In this document: in pieces, positions 7,657 to 18,429 of the stretch
How positions within the stretch are numbered: the first letter of the stretch is position 1
Layout: each line of letters starts with the position of its first letter
Assembly (NCBI RefSeq): GCF_000242615.2
Contig: NZ_KI912268.1
Location: 780,191 to 844,190, forward strand
Direction of reading: 5' to 3'
Source: Holophaga foetida DSM 6591
GTDB lineage: Bacteria; Acidobacteriota; Holophagae; Holophagales; Holophagaceae
DNA length: 64,000 nucleotides
Notes under the pieces: model-generated
Database searches by the model: none
The model's input: only the letters and a program-made list of their open reading frames with translations
What the model was told of the DNA's origin: nothing
Program-made: the position numbers and the translations under genes

Positions 7657-9270
7657 ATGCCGTTCCGACGCGCAGTTTCATTCCTGCTGTTTCTTCTGGC
7701 GCTATTGTCTGCAGCCTGCGGAGGAGGCGGTGGAGGAGCATCCAGCAACACCGTTCACCCACCCACTGATCTCATCTACAGCTCAAACCCTGCCACTTAC
7801 ACCAAAGGCGTAGCCATCACCCCGAATGCGCCATCCTATTCCGGCGATAGGACAACGGGCTACTCGATATCACCAAGCATTCCAGCTGGGCTCACCTTCG
7901 ACACCTCTACGGGTCTAATTTCCGGGGCCCCTTCTAGTGTTGTCCCTCAAAACACCTACACAGTCACTGCCTGCAACGCAGCAGGGTGCTGCTCGACCGG
8001 GCTGACCATCACCATCAACGATGAAGCCCCCGCGGATCTGAGCTACCAATTTGATAACGCCATCTACCTGGCCGGGGTCGCCATTGAAAACAATTACCCG
8101 TCCTCGACCGGCGGAGCCGTCGCCCTCTACACGGTTTCTCCGAACCTACCGGCAGGGCTCAGTCTGAACTCTGCCAACGGTTTGATCTCTGGAACACCGA
8201 CCACTACGACAGGCCAGACCGTCTACCGGATAACGGCCAGCAATACATCAGGCTCTTCCTATTGTGATATCAGCATCACCGTGAATAGCTCCCAGACCGG
8301 AGCCTTCTCCTACACCGGTAGCCTGACCGTGGACAGGGGCTACCACACGGCCACCCTGCTCAATAGCGGCAAGGTTCTCATCACTGGTGGATACTCGTAC
8401 GACACCAACAAGGTCCTGTCCTCGGCCGAGCTCTACGACCCCTCCACGGGGTTGTTCAGCGCAACTGGCTCGATGCAAACACCCCGGCAGCATCACACTG
8501 CGACCCTCCTCACGGACGGCAAGGTCCTAGTTACCGGCGGTACCAACGGGTATGCAGTCAATGTGGCCAGCGCCGAGATCTACGACCCCGCCAGCGGGAC
8601 CTTCTCCTCCATCAACGCCATGACGGATGCCCGGGCCTATCATTCCGCCACACTCATGGCGAATGGCAATGTGCTACTGGTGGGCGGGCAGAACACCTCC
8701 ACCGTCCTGGCGACAGCGGAGGTCTACACCCCCGGTTCGGGCACCTTCACTGCCACCGGCAGCCTGCACACGACGAGCATGAGCCACAGTGCATGCTTGC
8801 TGTCCAGCGGCAAGGTCTTCATCTATGCCGCTTGGCAGTCTGAGGTCTATGACCCTTCCACCGGCGCTTTCACCACGGTGGAGACCTTCAGGTCTTGCAA
8901 CATCTTCGCAGCCTCGGTGCGCCTGCAGAACGGTGCAGTGCTCCTCCCCGGAGGTGACTATGTCGGCGCCACCGTAAAAACCTTCGATCCCGGCACCTCC
9001 ACTGTCAGTACCGTGAACCCGATGACCTACGCCCGATCCCTGCACACGGCAACCCTGCTTCCCACGGGGGATGTCCTGATCACAGGGGGTCAGTATTCTC
9101 TCAACCTCTGGTCGAGCGCCGAGATCTACAGCGCCAGCCTGGGCACCTTCAGCCTCACAGGGTCGATGAAAATCGCCAGAACGGCCCACACAGCCACCCT
9201 GCTCCCGAATGGGATGGTCCTGATCGTTGGGGGGTTTGGAGAAAGCAGTTGCGAGGTTTACAGGCCTTAG
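7657..9270 (+). CDS. Lipoprotein with two putative Ig (He_PIG) domains and kelch-like repeats
   Basis: A 537-aa exported protein. It begins MPFRRAVSFLLFLLALLSAACG, a signal peptide with a lipobox (LSAAC). Cys21 would therefore be lipidated, with a glycine-rich linker after it. Residues about 30-105 and 110-195 are two He_PIG-type Ig domains (PSIPAGLTFDTSTGLISG and NLPAGLSLNSANGLISGTP). The rest is a run of roughly 50-residue kelch-like blades with the recurring pattern HTATLLxxGKVLxxGG...AExYDPxxGxF, forming a beta-propeller. These proteins are cell-surface binding or adhesion modules; no oxidase residues were identified. The ATG at 7657 has GGGAG upstream. The gene is not obviously linked to its neighbours. 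Confidence 0.85.
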   Translation: MPFRRAVSFLLFLLALLSAACGGGGGGASSNTVHPPTDLIYSSNPATYTKGVAITPNAPSYSGDRTTGYSISPSIPAGLTFDTSTGLISGAPSSVVPQNTYTVTACNAAGCCSTGLTITINDEAPADLSYQFDNAIYLAGVAIENNYPSSTGGAVALYTVSPNLPAGLSLNSANGLISGTPTTTTGQTVYRITASNTSGSSYCDISITVNSSQTGAFSYTGSLTVDRGYHTATLLNSGKVLITGGYSYDTNKVLSSAELYDPSTGLFSATGSMQTPRQHHTATLLTDGKVLVTGGTNGYAVNVASAEIYDPASGTFSSINAMTDARAYHSATLMANGNVLLVGGQNTSTVLATAEVYTPGSGTFTATGSLHTTSMSHSACLLSSGKVFIYAAWQSEVYDPSTGAFTTVETFRSCNIFAASVRLQNGAVLLPGGDYVGATVKTFDPGTSTVSTVNPMTYARSLHTATLLPTGDVLITGGQYSLNLWSSAEIYSASLGTFSLTGSMKIARTAHTATLLPNGMVLIVGGFGESSCEVYRP

Positions 9271-9457
9271 GGCATTCAAAGAAAAAGCCAAGGGGCATCG
9301 GGGCATGATACCGACCGGCCCGCGCCTCAATGGCCAGGAGGTTGTCCCAAATCCTGGAGTGCAGTGAATAACTTGTTACCGATTCAATCACCACTCAGAT
9401 CAAACCATTCCGTTAGGCTAAGCTGGGTTTTATCCATCAATAAGGAGAGGCCGTCTG

Positions 9458-11947
9458 ATGCTCGATCAAAGCGTGTTTCAAGAACTCTGCCTCCAGGTGA
9501 GCATAACGGACACCATCCCGGGGCAAACCGCGCGGTGGGCCCCGGTTCCAGACGCCCTGGACTCCTCCCTCGCTCAGACTCTTCGCCACCATTACCCCCA
9601 GGGGCTTTACTCCCACCAAGCCGAAGCGCTGGCGACTTTCCTCGGGGGGCAAGACATATGCTTGGCCACCCCCACAGCCTCCGGCAAAAGTCTGGTATTC
9701 ATGAGCGCTGCAACCCACCTCCTGAAAGCCGACCCGCTGGCCCGGGTGCTGGCACTCTATCCCGCCAAGGCCCTGATCCAGGATCAGATCAAGAAGTGGG
9801 GAGAGGCGCTTACCCCTCACGCCCTGAGCGCCGGATTCATTGATGGCAGTGTCCCAACCAAGGCACGAGAACTGATCCTTCGGGAAAACCGGGTCATCCT
9901 CATGACCCCAGATGTGCTCCACTGCTGGGCCATGGCGAGATCCTCTGAACTGGAGCTTTCCCAATTCTTCGGGCATCTACGCTTATTGATCATGGACGAA
10001 GCGCACGTCTACGACGGTGCGTTCGGCACCAATATGGCATTCCTGCTTCGCCGACTCCAAGCCATCAGCCCGGTGGATCGCCTGATCACCAGCACGGCCA
10101 CGGTGGGCGAGCCACAGACGTTCATGAGGAAACTCACCGGCCGGAGCCTTCGGGTTTTCGATCAGACTGAGGATGGAACAGATCGCCCGGAACGGCATAT
10201 CACCGTGCTGAATCCTGATGCCAAGAACGCATTCAGACAAATGGCCTCGCTGCTCAAGCGGTTGGCACTCCATCCCGAAGGGCGCTTCCTGGCCTTTGCA
10301 GATTCTCGCATCCAGGTCGAGCGAATCGTGTCCCTCCTGGAGCAGGAGGACGAGCACGACGGCGCCGAAACCCAAGATGGCATCCGGCCTCCCAAGGGGC
10401 AGATTCTCCCCTACCGCGCAGGGTACGAAGAGGAGGATCGCCTTGCGATCCAGCAGTCCCTGGGTGACGGCTCGCTCAAGGGCGTGGTGGCAACCAGTGC
10501 CATGGAACTGGGGCTGGACATCGGCGACCTCCGCGTCGTGGTCCTGCTCGGTCTCCCCAGAACCATGCGCTCATTCTGGCAGCGCATTGGACGCGTCGGG
10601 CGCCGTCGCACAGGGCACTGCCTCATCCTGGACGACAGGGGCATCCTGAAGGACGAAGACGCCTTCAAGCGCCACCTCGAACGGCCACCCGAGCCCTGCT
10701 GGCTCTACCTGGAGAACACTTATCTGCAGTACGCCAACGCCCTGTGCGCGGCCCAGGAACTGCCCTCCGCTCCCAAAGACGCCAGGCGTTTCGCCGCCTA
10801 CGAGGATCTTCCAGCCTCCTTCCTGGAGATGCTCCAAAACGAGTTGGACCAGACAGCCAGCCTTCCCCCCGACCTGCTTCCACTGAAGCAGAAGGCGGGC
10901 GAGCAACCCCACCGCGCGTTCCCGATTCGCAGTGGTGGTGAAAAGGAATTCCGGATCCAAGTTAATCAGAATCATGCGACCACGCCCCTGGGCACCATCA
11001 CCCACTCCCAATACATGCGGGAGGCCTACCCAGGCGCCGTCTATTACTACCTGGCCCGCCCTTACCGCGTTTACCAAGTCCGATGGCACGAGGGAAGCAT
11101 CTCGGTCCGCCGGGAGAAACGGCTGACCACGCGCCCCATCCGCAAGAACAAGGTCTTCCCGGCATTCCAGGATGCCCTCCTACAACTTAAGACGTCGTCT
11201 GAGCACTTTCTTGCAGAGTGTGGCGTCCAGGTCCTTGAGCGAGTCATTGGCTATACCGAGGGACAAGACGGCAAAGCCGTGACCCACCTGTACGGTGATG
11301 CCGGGAGCTACTCCAAAAAGGCAATCCCGCGCTACTTGCCAACCACGGGCGTCTGCTGGACGGGGGTGGGAAGCGAGGCCTTGGCGGAATTCCTGATGAG
11401 CACCTTCTGTCAGGAATTCGGAATCGCGAACCAGGAACTGGATGTGGGGGCATTCCAGGCTAAGGCAGGCCCGAATGGTCGCACCACTTGCCAAGGCTGG
11501 TGCATCTACGACAATGTCGCGGGCAGCCTTCGTCTTACTCAGGAGTTGGCAGAACACTTCGAAGAGGTGGTTTCCCTGGCCCTGGCGGCTGCCCCACCCG
11601 AACTGGCAGACGAACTCAAGGCATTGTTAGACCAGATCCACGACCTCGACGCGGAGCCCATCCGGGAACCCGGCACCCTCCCGCCCTGCACGGGAGACTG
11701 GTCCACCGTCTTTGCCCCAGGCTCACGGGCCCTCTGGACCTTCGAACAGGAATCCGAGGAAGTGACGGTTTGGAGGTACAGATCAATCCCCCGCGGGATC
11801 GTTTACGAAATCCAAGGCCTGGATGGGAACCGGAAAACGGTCGATGCAAGTTCCTTAAGCCCGCTGGCTGGCGAGAGTTGCCTGCAACGCGTGAACTGGT
11901 TGACGGAAGAAGTCGTCGAACTCCAGCCCCAGCCAGCGCAAGCCTGA
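9458..11947 (+). CDS. YprA-like DEAH-box superfamily 2 helicase
   Basis: An 829-aa SF2 helicase. Walker A is TPTASGKS (about residues 71-78), Walker B is MDEAH (near 178), motif III is STATVG (near 211) and motif VI is QRIGRVGRR (near 374). All are intact. The C-terminal half ends in a segment resembling the DUF1998/MZB domain of YprA-type helicases (IYDNVAGSLRLTQELAEHFE). The four-cysteine cluster usual for that domain is not evident. It probably translocates on or remodels DNA. AAGGAGAGG precedes the ATG. It is the first gene of a plus-strand set with the double-sacsin gene (56-base gap) and the SNF2 helicase. YprA-like helicases occur in DISARM and Druantia, but the partners here do not match either system. 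Confidence 0.85.
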   Translation: MLDQSVFQELCLQVSITDTIPGQTARWAPVPDALDSSLAQTLRHHYPQGLYSHQAEALATFLGGQDICLATPTASGKSLVFMSAATHLLKADPLARVLALYPAKALIQDQIKKWGEALTPHALSAGFIDGSVPTKARELILRENRVILMTPDVLHCWAMARSSELELSQFFGHLRLLIMDEAHVYDGAFGTNMAFLLRRLQAISPVDRLITSTATVGEPQTFMRKLTGRSLRVFDQTEDGTDRPERHITVLNPDAKNAFRQMASLLKRLALHPEGRFLAFADSRIQVERIVSLLEQEDEHDGAETQDGIRPPKGQILPYRAGYEEEDRLAIQQSLGDGSLKGVVATSAMELGLDIGDLRVVVLLGLPRTMRSFWQRIGRVGRRRTGHCLILDDRGILKDEDAFKRHLERPPEPCWLYLENTYLQYANALCAAQELPSAPKDARRFAAYEDLPASFLEMLQNELDQTASLPPDLLPLKQKAGEQPHRAFPIRSGGEKEFRIQVNQNHATTPLGTITHSQYMREAYPGAVYYYLARPYRVYQVRWHEGSISVRREKRLTTRPIRKNKVFPAFQDALLQLKTSSEHFLAECGVQVLERVIGYTEGQDGKAVTHLYGDAGSYSKKAIPRYLPTTGVCWTGVGSEALAEFLMSTFCQEFGIANQELDVGAFQAKAGPNGRTTCQGWCIYDNVAGSLRLTQELAEHFEEVVSLALAAAPPELADELKALLDQIHDLDAEPIREPGTLPPCTGDWSTVFAPGSRALWTFEQESEEVTVWRYRSIPRGIVYEIQGLDGNRKTVDASSLSPLAGESCLQRVNWLTEEVVELQPQPAQA

Positions 11948-12003
11948 GCCGAATACGCTTGAGCTCCGCATCCAACACCATTTATGCAATGAGATTATCT
12001 GCC

Positions 12004-15000
12004 ATGCCCAATGACGCTATAGCCAGACAGCCGAAGGCCAACGTTTTGAATGAAATCCAAACGCTGTTGCACGGCTATTCATCCGACACCCTCGTGCGCG
12101 AACTCATACAAAACGCCGACGATGCTGGTTCAAGCTCGGTGGAAATCCAGCATCGTGCCATCTCTTGCTTTCCCGATCCGAGTCCGTGGAACGGTCCGTC
12201 CCTCCTGATTTCCAACAACGGGCCCCTCTCCGAGGAAGACTTCCGAAACCTCGGGGAACTCCGCTCCACCGCCAAAGCGGATCGGCCATTGAAGGTCGGG
12301 CGATTCGGAGTCGGCAAGGTGGCTCTGTTTGCAGTTGGATATGCCCATCTCATCCGGGGGTGGATCGACAATTCCCAAGCTCCCAGCACCCACTCCCCCC
12401 TCACATGCGCTGATGAACAGCAGCTCTCCCAATGGGACTTGGACCCTGCGTATTACGAACCACATGGCCCGCTGGGTAAGATATTCAGCGCTGACTGCGG
12501 ACAAAATCGCCTACAAATTCTGGTACCGCTGAAGAATCGGGACTGGAGCGGTCGCTGGCTTTTGAATCAAGAAACAGCACTCCCCCTATGGCGAGCCGTG
12601 GCACAGATGCTTCCATTGCTTGCAAACCTGAAGGAGATCAAGGTCCTCGTGGAGGGCGAATGGAGTGCCTCCTGGACTCTGGATGGAACGCGCAGGAGCC
12701 CACACCTTCTGACCCCCGAGGCGTTTGGCAATCAAAACCGATGGCCCGCCAACTGGCGCGAGGGAGTACCGGATCTCCAAAACGCAGAGAACGTAAAATT
12801 CGCCGGACGAATCATAGAATACCAAGGAAATGGTTCCGGGACGGAGCCCACCAATACCGTCACGACACCTTACGCTGGATGGGAGTGTCGCTTACCCCTC
12901 CACAGGGCTATAGATAACGTCGCGATGCCTCCAGACGCGGGCTTCTTCCCCAGGGTACCCCATGCGGCAGTCCTACGCATTGGAGAATCAAATGAGTCTC
13001 TGGCCATCCGAAAGGCCATGTTCCTTGGGCTCGGTGGTGTGCAGAGTGTGACGGTCGATGGGATGGCGGGCCTGATCCTCCATGTCAACGGCTACTGCGA
13101 TGACAAGCGCATGGACCTGGAAGGCCTGGAAGAACCCACCGACGGCAGAACATATCAAGGCGGATTCAACAGGTATCTCATCACTACCGGCATTTTCACG
13201 CTACTCAAAGACGCCCTCGGTAAATACAGCGGTGACCTTCGTTCTGTGCTGGTCGATCTTGCGGAACATCCGTGGACCAGAAAGATTTGGAATGCCAATG
13301 AACATAACCAACATGTTGATGAATTAATAAAACTCGGCATTACACTGCCTGAACCCAAACGGGCAGAGATTCTCGCTTGGTTCCTTCCTATATGGAACCT
13401 CTCGCCTGTTCTAAGAGGCACCCTAAGAAGCTTGATCCTCGGCCTGGACGCGAGAGGTGCCGAAATATGTCAACTGGAAATGGCGCCTGATTGGGGTGGC
13501 CCGGAAGGGACCTCGGCACTACAAGCCCTCAAAGACTGGGTAGAGGCCCGCCGAGAAGCGGGGAAATGGCACTTTTTATCGGAAGACATGAGTGCTGCGA
13601 TCCGCCCCCAAGACTGCACAGCTTTAGGTATTAATACCCTAACTTGGCGCCAAGTCGTGGAAGATCTAAAACACGAAATCCGGCAACCCCGCGGCACGAG
13701 AGTCGGCCGCCCAGGATGGGCCACGGCCGTCCTCGAAGCAGCAGAGCGGGTTTGGGGCATAGATGGATATAGCGATTGGCTCCAATTGCCACTCCACGGG
13801 CCCAACCACGACACCCCTTGGCGCACCCAAGAAATGAACTTTCGGGTATTAGCAGCCAATGCCATCGATGCAAATGGCCTAAGAAAGGCAGCAGAAGCCC
13901 TGGGCATTGTTCTCGTGGAGCGTCCCTTTGAAGTTAGTCAAAACAACCAGTATTGGGAACAACTTCAGAGTGATTTCGGATGGACGGTAAAAACTGCGCT
14001 CAATAGAGCTTGGCACCAACTTCAATCGGAAAGTACGGCCGTTGCGGCCTGGGCAGCCACTCTACTTGACTGGTGCACCCCACAGGATCTTATTGCAATT
14101 CATGGAAACATCCCGACCAACACGGGTGTATGGGTAGTGGACGAACAAGGAAACGGGCGCAGCGCACAGGAGCGAACCAAAGCACGATGCGCCAAGCTAC
14201 TTAATGCCAAGATTGACCGTCTAGTATGGCACTCGCAGGTCCCAGAGCATGTGAGCGACTGGAGGAGCCTCCCCTACCATCTATCGCCGGCCAGCAACAC
14301 GCCAACCCAGTGGGGTGCCACATGGTTCTATATGGAAGGTGCAGAGGAACACGATCCGAGTCTCCGGGAGGCCGCCAAAATTCATGACATCCGCTTGATG
14401 AATGCCGCCCAGTGCCCATTTGCCCAGGAGGATCCAAGCTATCCGTTTTGGAATCAAATCCAGAATTGGAATACAAATGAATCATTAACAAGATGCCTCA
14501 GGAGCAGCCTAGCTGGCAGCATCCCAGCACAACAGTGGATCTTGAACTACATCAACCAGCACGGACTAGCAAATATCAATAACCAAGAGACAATCCGGCG
14601 ACTTGCGACAAGCCCTTGGATGCCTACGGGGCCCCAGGGAGCCCCTCTCGTCGCCCCGCGCTTCGTGCTCGATAGGCAAGAATGGCCCAAGTTCCTGCCA
14701 CCCCCTCCTCCTCCATGGCACCTATGGCCCGCTGACGTTGAGCCACCCATTACCTGCTCGGATTTCTGGGTACAGGCCGGGACCTGCCGTGAAGCTGGCG
14801 CCCTTGAGAACGCGCTTGGACAGGTCGCTCCGATAAACGATCAGAGGTATGTCCTGCTTCCCGCGGTTGCTGACATTGAGCCTCACTTGCTGGCCGACTT
14901 TGTCAGAGAATGGGTTAAGAAGGACATCCCTCAACAGAAATCAAACACTTGGCTCAACGCGTGGAATTGGGCCCGCTGGGTTTGTGAGCGAACGCAAGGC

Positions 15001-18000
15001 GAGGCCATCCTCCCGCTGATCCAACTTCAGCAATTGGAAAACCCCTTCTTCAATCACTGGCCAAAGGGATTCAGAGCAATCCAACAAACAAACCCTAAAC
15101 CGGGAAGCCCGGGCTGGACCTGCGCCCTCGCCATCCTGCAATCATTTCATATAAACGAAATATTTGGTTTCAAGACGAACACACTTCCTGATACACGTGG
15201 AAATTGGCGAAACCCAAATACTCTAGCCCAGGCAAACCAAGCCACCCCCATCTCCCAGCAGCTTCATCCCGCATTCGAGGCCTGCCTGTTGGCGCAGGGG
15301 AGACTTAAAGCTAATCCCGTACCACCCCTCACAAAAGATGATGCACAGCAGGCCATGGAGGCTCGCGCACAGATTGCGGGCGAGGAAGCTCCCCAAGTCA
15401 GGCTCCTGCTGGGAACCCTGCTGGCGTGGTGCAGCACAGACTATGACGGTGCCGCAGCAAACCTCCTCCAGGGAAGCCACCGCACCCTGGAAGACCTGAG
15501 AAGCAGCTTTGCCCCCCATCCGGACAACACAATCATCAATTGTCCGGACGAGGTGCTTGCACTTGACGGATCACCCCTCAGCGTTGAACCAGACACCGCA
15601 CCGGGGCAACGCTTGGCCTGTTGGCGTCGCCAGGACCATGAGGTGGTGCTGGCACCCAGCGGATTCACCTTCAGCTTTGAAGACCTGCGTAGGAGCCTCG
15701 CAGAACTCACAAACGAACCCTGGTTCCAGGAAAGTGACAACTTCCTGCCGGATCAGCTTGACGCCCACTACCAGAACCTGCGGATTCTCCAGCACATTCC
15801 CCTAGCCTTACAGGCCATGGACCGATGGATGCAACCAGGTGAGGCGTCCCAAAACCTGAGCACGATGCTTGAAGATCTTCAGAAACGCCAAACCGAGGTT
15901 GAGGGGCGGCTTCATGAGGAGAATTATCAGGCAGCCATGGATGCGAACCAACGACGTAGGGATTGCCTCCAGAGACTCCAAAACCAACTCATAGAGGGGG
16001 CGGGGGAGCACCAGGCTCTTGTGGGGGCGGCTCGTTCCTACATCCAACACCTAGGCTATTCGGAAGAGCGCGTGTTGTTTGAACTTTTCCAGAACGCCGA
16101 TGATGCAACCAGTCAAGCGCACCAAGTGAACTGGGCATTGCCGGAGGAGCCGACCTTCCAGGTCAACCAGGAGGACAACACGCTGACAGTCTCCTATCCT
16201 GGTCGGCCCATCGGCTTATGGAGGGGGGGCGACTCCAAGTGGAAGGATGACCTGATCTATATGCTGTCCTTTCATGGATCAGGCAAGCGCCCCCAGGATG
16301 CAAGCCGCGGACTTTTCGGCCTCGGATTTAAGAGTGTGTATCTTGTGTCCAACGAGCCGCGTATCGACAGCTGGCGGGTTCATGCTCGAATCCGTGGTGC
16401 CCTCCTGCCCATCCAGGAGGAAAACGAGGATAGGCCTGAAACACGCATTCAACTACCGTTGCTTGCGCCCAGGTCGGTAGAACGGGACATGCTAGATCCT
16501 CTCCGACGAATGGCGCTTCCCTTGCTCGCATTCTCCCGGACGATCAAACGTATTGCACTCCCGGGGAATGAGGTCTTTGCATGGGACCCCGAACAAGAGT
16601 TCGGCGACGCACGCTGGCATTGCGAGAAATCCCCCCGTGGCAGACATGTGATCTTCTTGTATCAAGGGGATGAGATCTGCACCCGCCGGAAGAATGGACC
16701 AACCGTAGAATGGCCGACAATCTGGGCTTTGGCTCCCACCAAGGTCCACTGGGGTGGATTCCCCCTCCTCTTGAATGGACGCTTCAAACTCGATACCGGG
16801 CGCACCGAAGTGCAAGGCGCCAACCCCCATAACCTCAAAGAATTCCGGTTCCTGGGCATGCTGGCTCGGAGAGCTTTGAAGAATTGGGTCGGAGTGGAGG
16901 AACTACGAAAGGAAAGTCTCTGGAAGGAGATTGGCCTACCACTGGCAGGCCTGATTTCCACCCATGCAGACCCCGGAACTCAGGCATTCGCCAAGGAGCT
17001 TTCCCGGCTCTGGTGGGAGGATGGGCTAATGCCCGAGAAGGAGTGTCCCTCCGCCAGCATCACGGATCACGAAGGGAGCCACATCTTCTCCGCCGAAGCG
17101 GGAACCTCATGCCGTCTCGTCAAGCCTGCAACCCGCGAAAACCTAAATCGATTAAGAGGAATCACCGACGAATCAGGCCATCCCTCGCCATTCATGCCTG
17201 TCGAGAAAATACTCTTTTCAACCCGAGGTGGAGGCGCTCCAAAACAACTGAGCCGTGGATTCCTCCCGATCGACGCAGAAAGCGCCTTTGCCAAAGAAAC
17301 AGATATTTTTTCTGTGCCCGGCGAACTGGCAGCGTGGCTGCGCGGCGTTCGCGACATTAACCAAAACCAGTTCAGAGAGTTCCAATGCTCTGCAGTTGTT
17401 GCCGCTCTCCAAGGCCTGAACGCCACGGCTGCCATGGAATATATTTGCGACAAGGGCCGCAACCTTCTCGGCGAGGTTCGATGGAGGGTCAAGCAAGATA
17501 AAATTCATGTTTCAACCGAACTGGCTCGCAAGCTAGGAATCGAACACGCCCCCGATATCGTCCCACCTCCAGAGCCCCAGCCCGCTCCAAATCCACAAGA
17601 GGAGGCTAGGCGGTGGTTGCATGCTGTCTATGGCGTTTGGAACGGCCTGGATGCTCCCGAAAAAACGATAATCATCAGCCGTTACGCCGCACCTCCAGAG
17701 GTCGCTGAAAACCTTCATTCAGACAGCGAGGACGACTCCAGATCCGCTTGGCTAAAACTCCTGATCTTCGCTGCGTGCCACAGCCAAGGCAGAGTCTCGG
17801 CAACACAAGCCTGTGGATTTATCACTTGGTTGGAGAACCAGGGCCATTTTCAAACATTCCTGGATCACCGCCCCCATCCAGATTCACAAGATGCAAATCA
17901 TGCCTGGATGAATGCCCTCTACCGTCAAGGAGAACGACTCATCGAAGACGAGAGCCGCCATCGGGATTTCCTGTTCCGGACCCAGTTCGGCGCCATCCAT

Positions 18001-18429
18001 CGTCTTGCTTGGGGTCTGGATGACCACCGCTGGGTGATCCCAGCCAGGGCCGATGACTTCGGGGGTTCCGCCCGCCTTGCCCATCTGCTCCGCCCCGGCA
18101 ATGACCCTTACTGGGAAGGGGTTCATCAGGTGGATGAGATCGTCCCCCTGGATTCGACGATGGGCACGGTCGGCGTCATGGTCCTTGTCCGTGAACTGTT
18201 GCGCCTCAAGGTGCTGTCTCCGAATCAGTGGGCACGCCATGGATTCGTACCCCGCAGACGGATCAGGCAACGCCTAGCCATCGACTACACCCAGACTGCC
18301 ACCTACAGCGATTCCGAAACCATCTACCGATTGGCAGAAGAAGCCATCCCTGACGATCCCACGTTCGGAGGCCATTTCGACATTCCGCTGATGGCAGCGC
18401 TGAATGGGGAATTCCAGGTGAATGCATGA
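12004..18429 (+). CDS. Giant protein with two sacsin/Hsp90-like (GHKL) ATPase domains
   Basis: About 2141 aa. The first ATPase domain is at the N-terminus: LVRELIQNADDAG (about residues 31-43) is the N-box helix, LLISNNGPLSEEDF is the sacsin-type nucleotide lid strand, and VGRFGVGKVALFAVG is the glycine box. A second domain starts near residue 1340: RVLFELFQNADDA, then GLFGLGFKSVYLVSNEP near 1440. The sacsin-type NNG and FGxGFxS variants are kept in both. The 1200 residues between and the C-terminal 500 have no recognised domain and no membrane segments. Base composition is visibly lower in GC than the flanking genes, suggesting transfer. The start could also be the ATG at 11989; neither has a clear Shine-Dalgarno sequence. 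The stop overlaps the SNF2 gene (ATGA), implying coupled translation and probably one complex. Confidence 0.85.
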   Translation: MPNDAIARQPKANVLNEIQTLLHGYSSDTLVRELIQNADDAGSSSVEIQHRAISCFPDPSPWNGPSLLISNNGPLSEEDFRNLGELRSTAKADRPLKVGRFGVGKVALFAVGYAHLIRGWIDNSQAPSTHSPLTCADEQQLSQWDLDPAYYEPHGPLGKIFSADCGQNRLQILVPLKNRDWSGRWLLNQETALPLWRAVAQMLPLLANLKEIKVLVEGEWSASWTLDGTRRSPHLLTPEAFGNQNRWPANWREGVPDLQNAENVKFAGRIIEYQGNGSGTEPTNTVTTPYAGWECRLPLHRAIDNVAMPPDAGFFPRVPHAAVLRIGESNESLAIRKAMFLGLGGVQSVTVDGMAGLILHVNGYCDDKRMDLEGLEEPTDGRTYQGGFNRYLITTGIFTLLKDALGKYSGDLRSVLVDLAEHPWTRKIWNANEHNQHVDELIKLGITLPEPKRAEILAWFLPIWNLSPVLRGTLRSLILGLDARGAEICQLEMAPDWGGPEGTSALQALKDWVEARREAGKWHFLSEDMSAAIRPQDCTALGINTLTWRQVVEDLKHEIRQPRGTRVGRPGWATAVLEAAERVWGIDGYSDWLQLPLHGPNHDTPWRTQEMNFRVLAANAIDANGLRKAAEALGIVLVERPFEVSQNNQYWEQLQSDFGWTVKTALNRAWHQLQSESTAVAAWAATLLDWCTPQDLIAIHGNIPTNTGVWVVDEQGNGRSAQERTKARCAKLLNAKIDRLVWHSQVPEHVSDWRSLPYHLSPASNTPTQWGATWFYMEGAEEHDPSLREAAKIHDIRLMNAAQCPFAQEDPSYPFWNQIQNWNTNESLTRCLRSSLAGSIPAQQWILNYINQHGLANINNQETIRRLATSPWMPTGPQGAPLVAPRFVLDRQEWPKFLPPPPPPWHLWPADVEPPITCSDFWVQAGTCREAGALENALGQVAPINDQRYVLLPAVADIEPHLLADFVREWVKKDIPQQKSNTWLNAWNWARWVCERTQGEAILPLIQLQQLENPFFNHWPKGFRAIQQTNPKPGSPGWTCALAILQSFHINEIFGFKTNTLPDTRGNWRNPNTLAQANQATPISQQLHPAFEACLLAQGRLKANPVPPLTKDDAQQAMEARAQIAGEEAPQVRLLLGTLLAWCSTDYDGAAANLLQGSHRTLEDLRSSFAPHPDNTIINCPDEVLALDGSPLSVEPDTAPGQRLACWRRQDHEVVLAPSGFTFSFEDLRRSLAELTNEPWFQESDNFLPDQLDAHYQNLRILQHIPLALQAMDRWMQPGEASQNLSTMLEDLQKRQTEVEGRLHEENYQAAMDANQRRRDCLQRLQNQLIEGAGEHQALVGAARSYIQHLGYSEERVLFELFQNADDATSQAHQVNWALPEEPTFQVNQEDNTLTVSYPGRPIGLWRGGDSKWKDDLIYMLSFHGSGKRPQDASRGLFGLGFKSVYLVSNEPRIDSWRVHARIRGALLPIQEENEDRPETRIQLPLLAPRSVERDMLDPLRRMALPLLAFSRTIKRIALPGNEVFAWDPEQEFGDARWHCEKSPRGRHVIFLYQGDEICTRRKNGPTVEWPTIWALAPTKVHWGGFPLLLNGRFKLDTGRTEVQGANPHNLKEFRFLGMLARRALKNWVGVEELRKESLWKEIGLPLAGLISTHADPGTQAFAKELSRLWWEDGLMPEKECPSASITDHEGSHIFSAEAGTSCRLVKPATRENLNRLRGITDESGHPSPFMPVEKILFSTRGGGAPKQLSRGFLPIDAESAFAKETDIFSVPGELAAWLRGVRDINQNQFREFQCSAVVAALQGLNATAAMEYICDKGRNLLGEVRWRVKQDKIHVSTELARKLGIEHAPDIVPPPEPQPAPNPQEEARRWLHAVYGVWNGLDAPEKTIIISRYAAPPEVAENLHSDSEDDSRSAWLKLLIFAACHSQGRVSATQACGFITWLENQGHFQTFLDHRPHPDSQDANHAWMNALYRQGERLIEDESRHRDFLFRTQFGAIHRLAWGLDDHRWVIPARADDFGGSARLAHLLRPGNDPYWEGVHQVDEIVPLDSTMGTVGVMVLVRELLRLKVLSPNQWARHGFVPRRRIRQRLAIDYTQTATYSDSETIYRLAEEAIPDDPTFGGHFDIPLMAALNGEFQVNA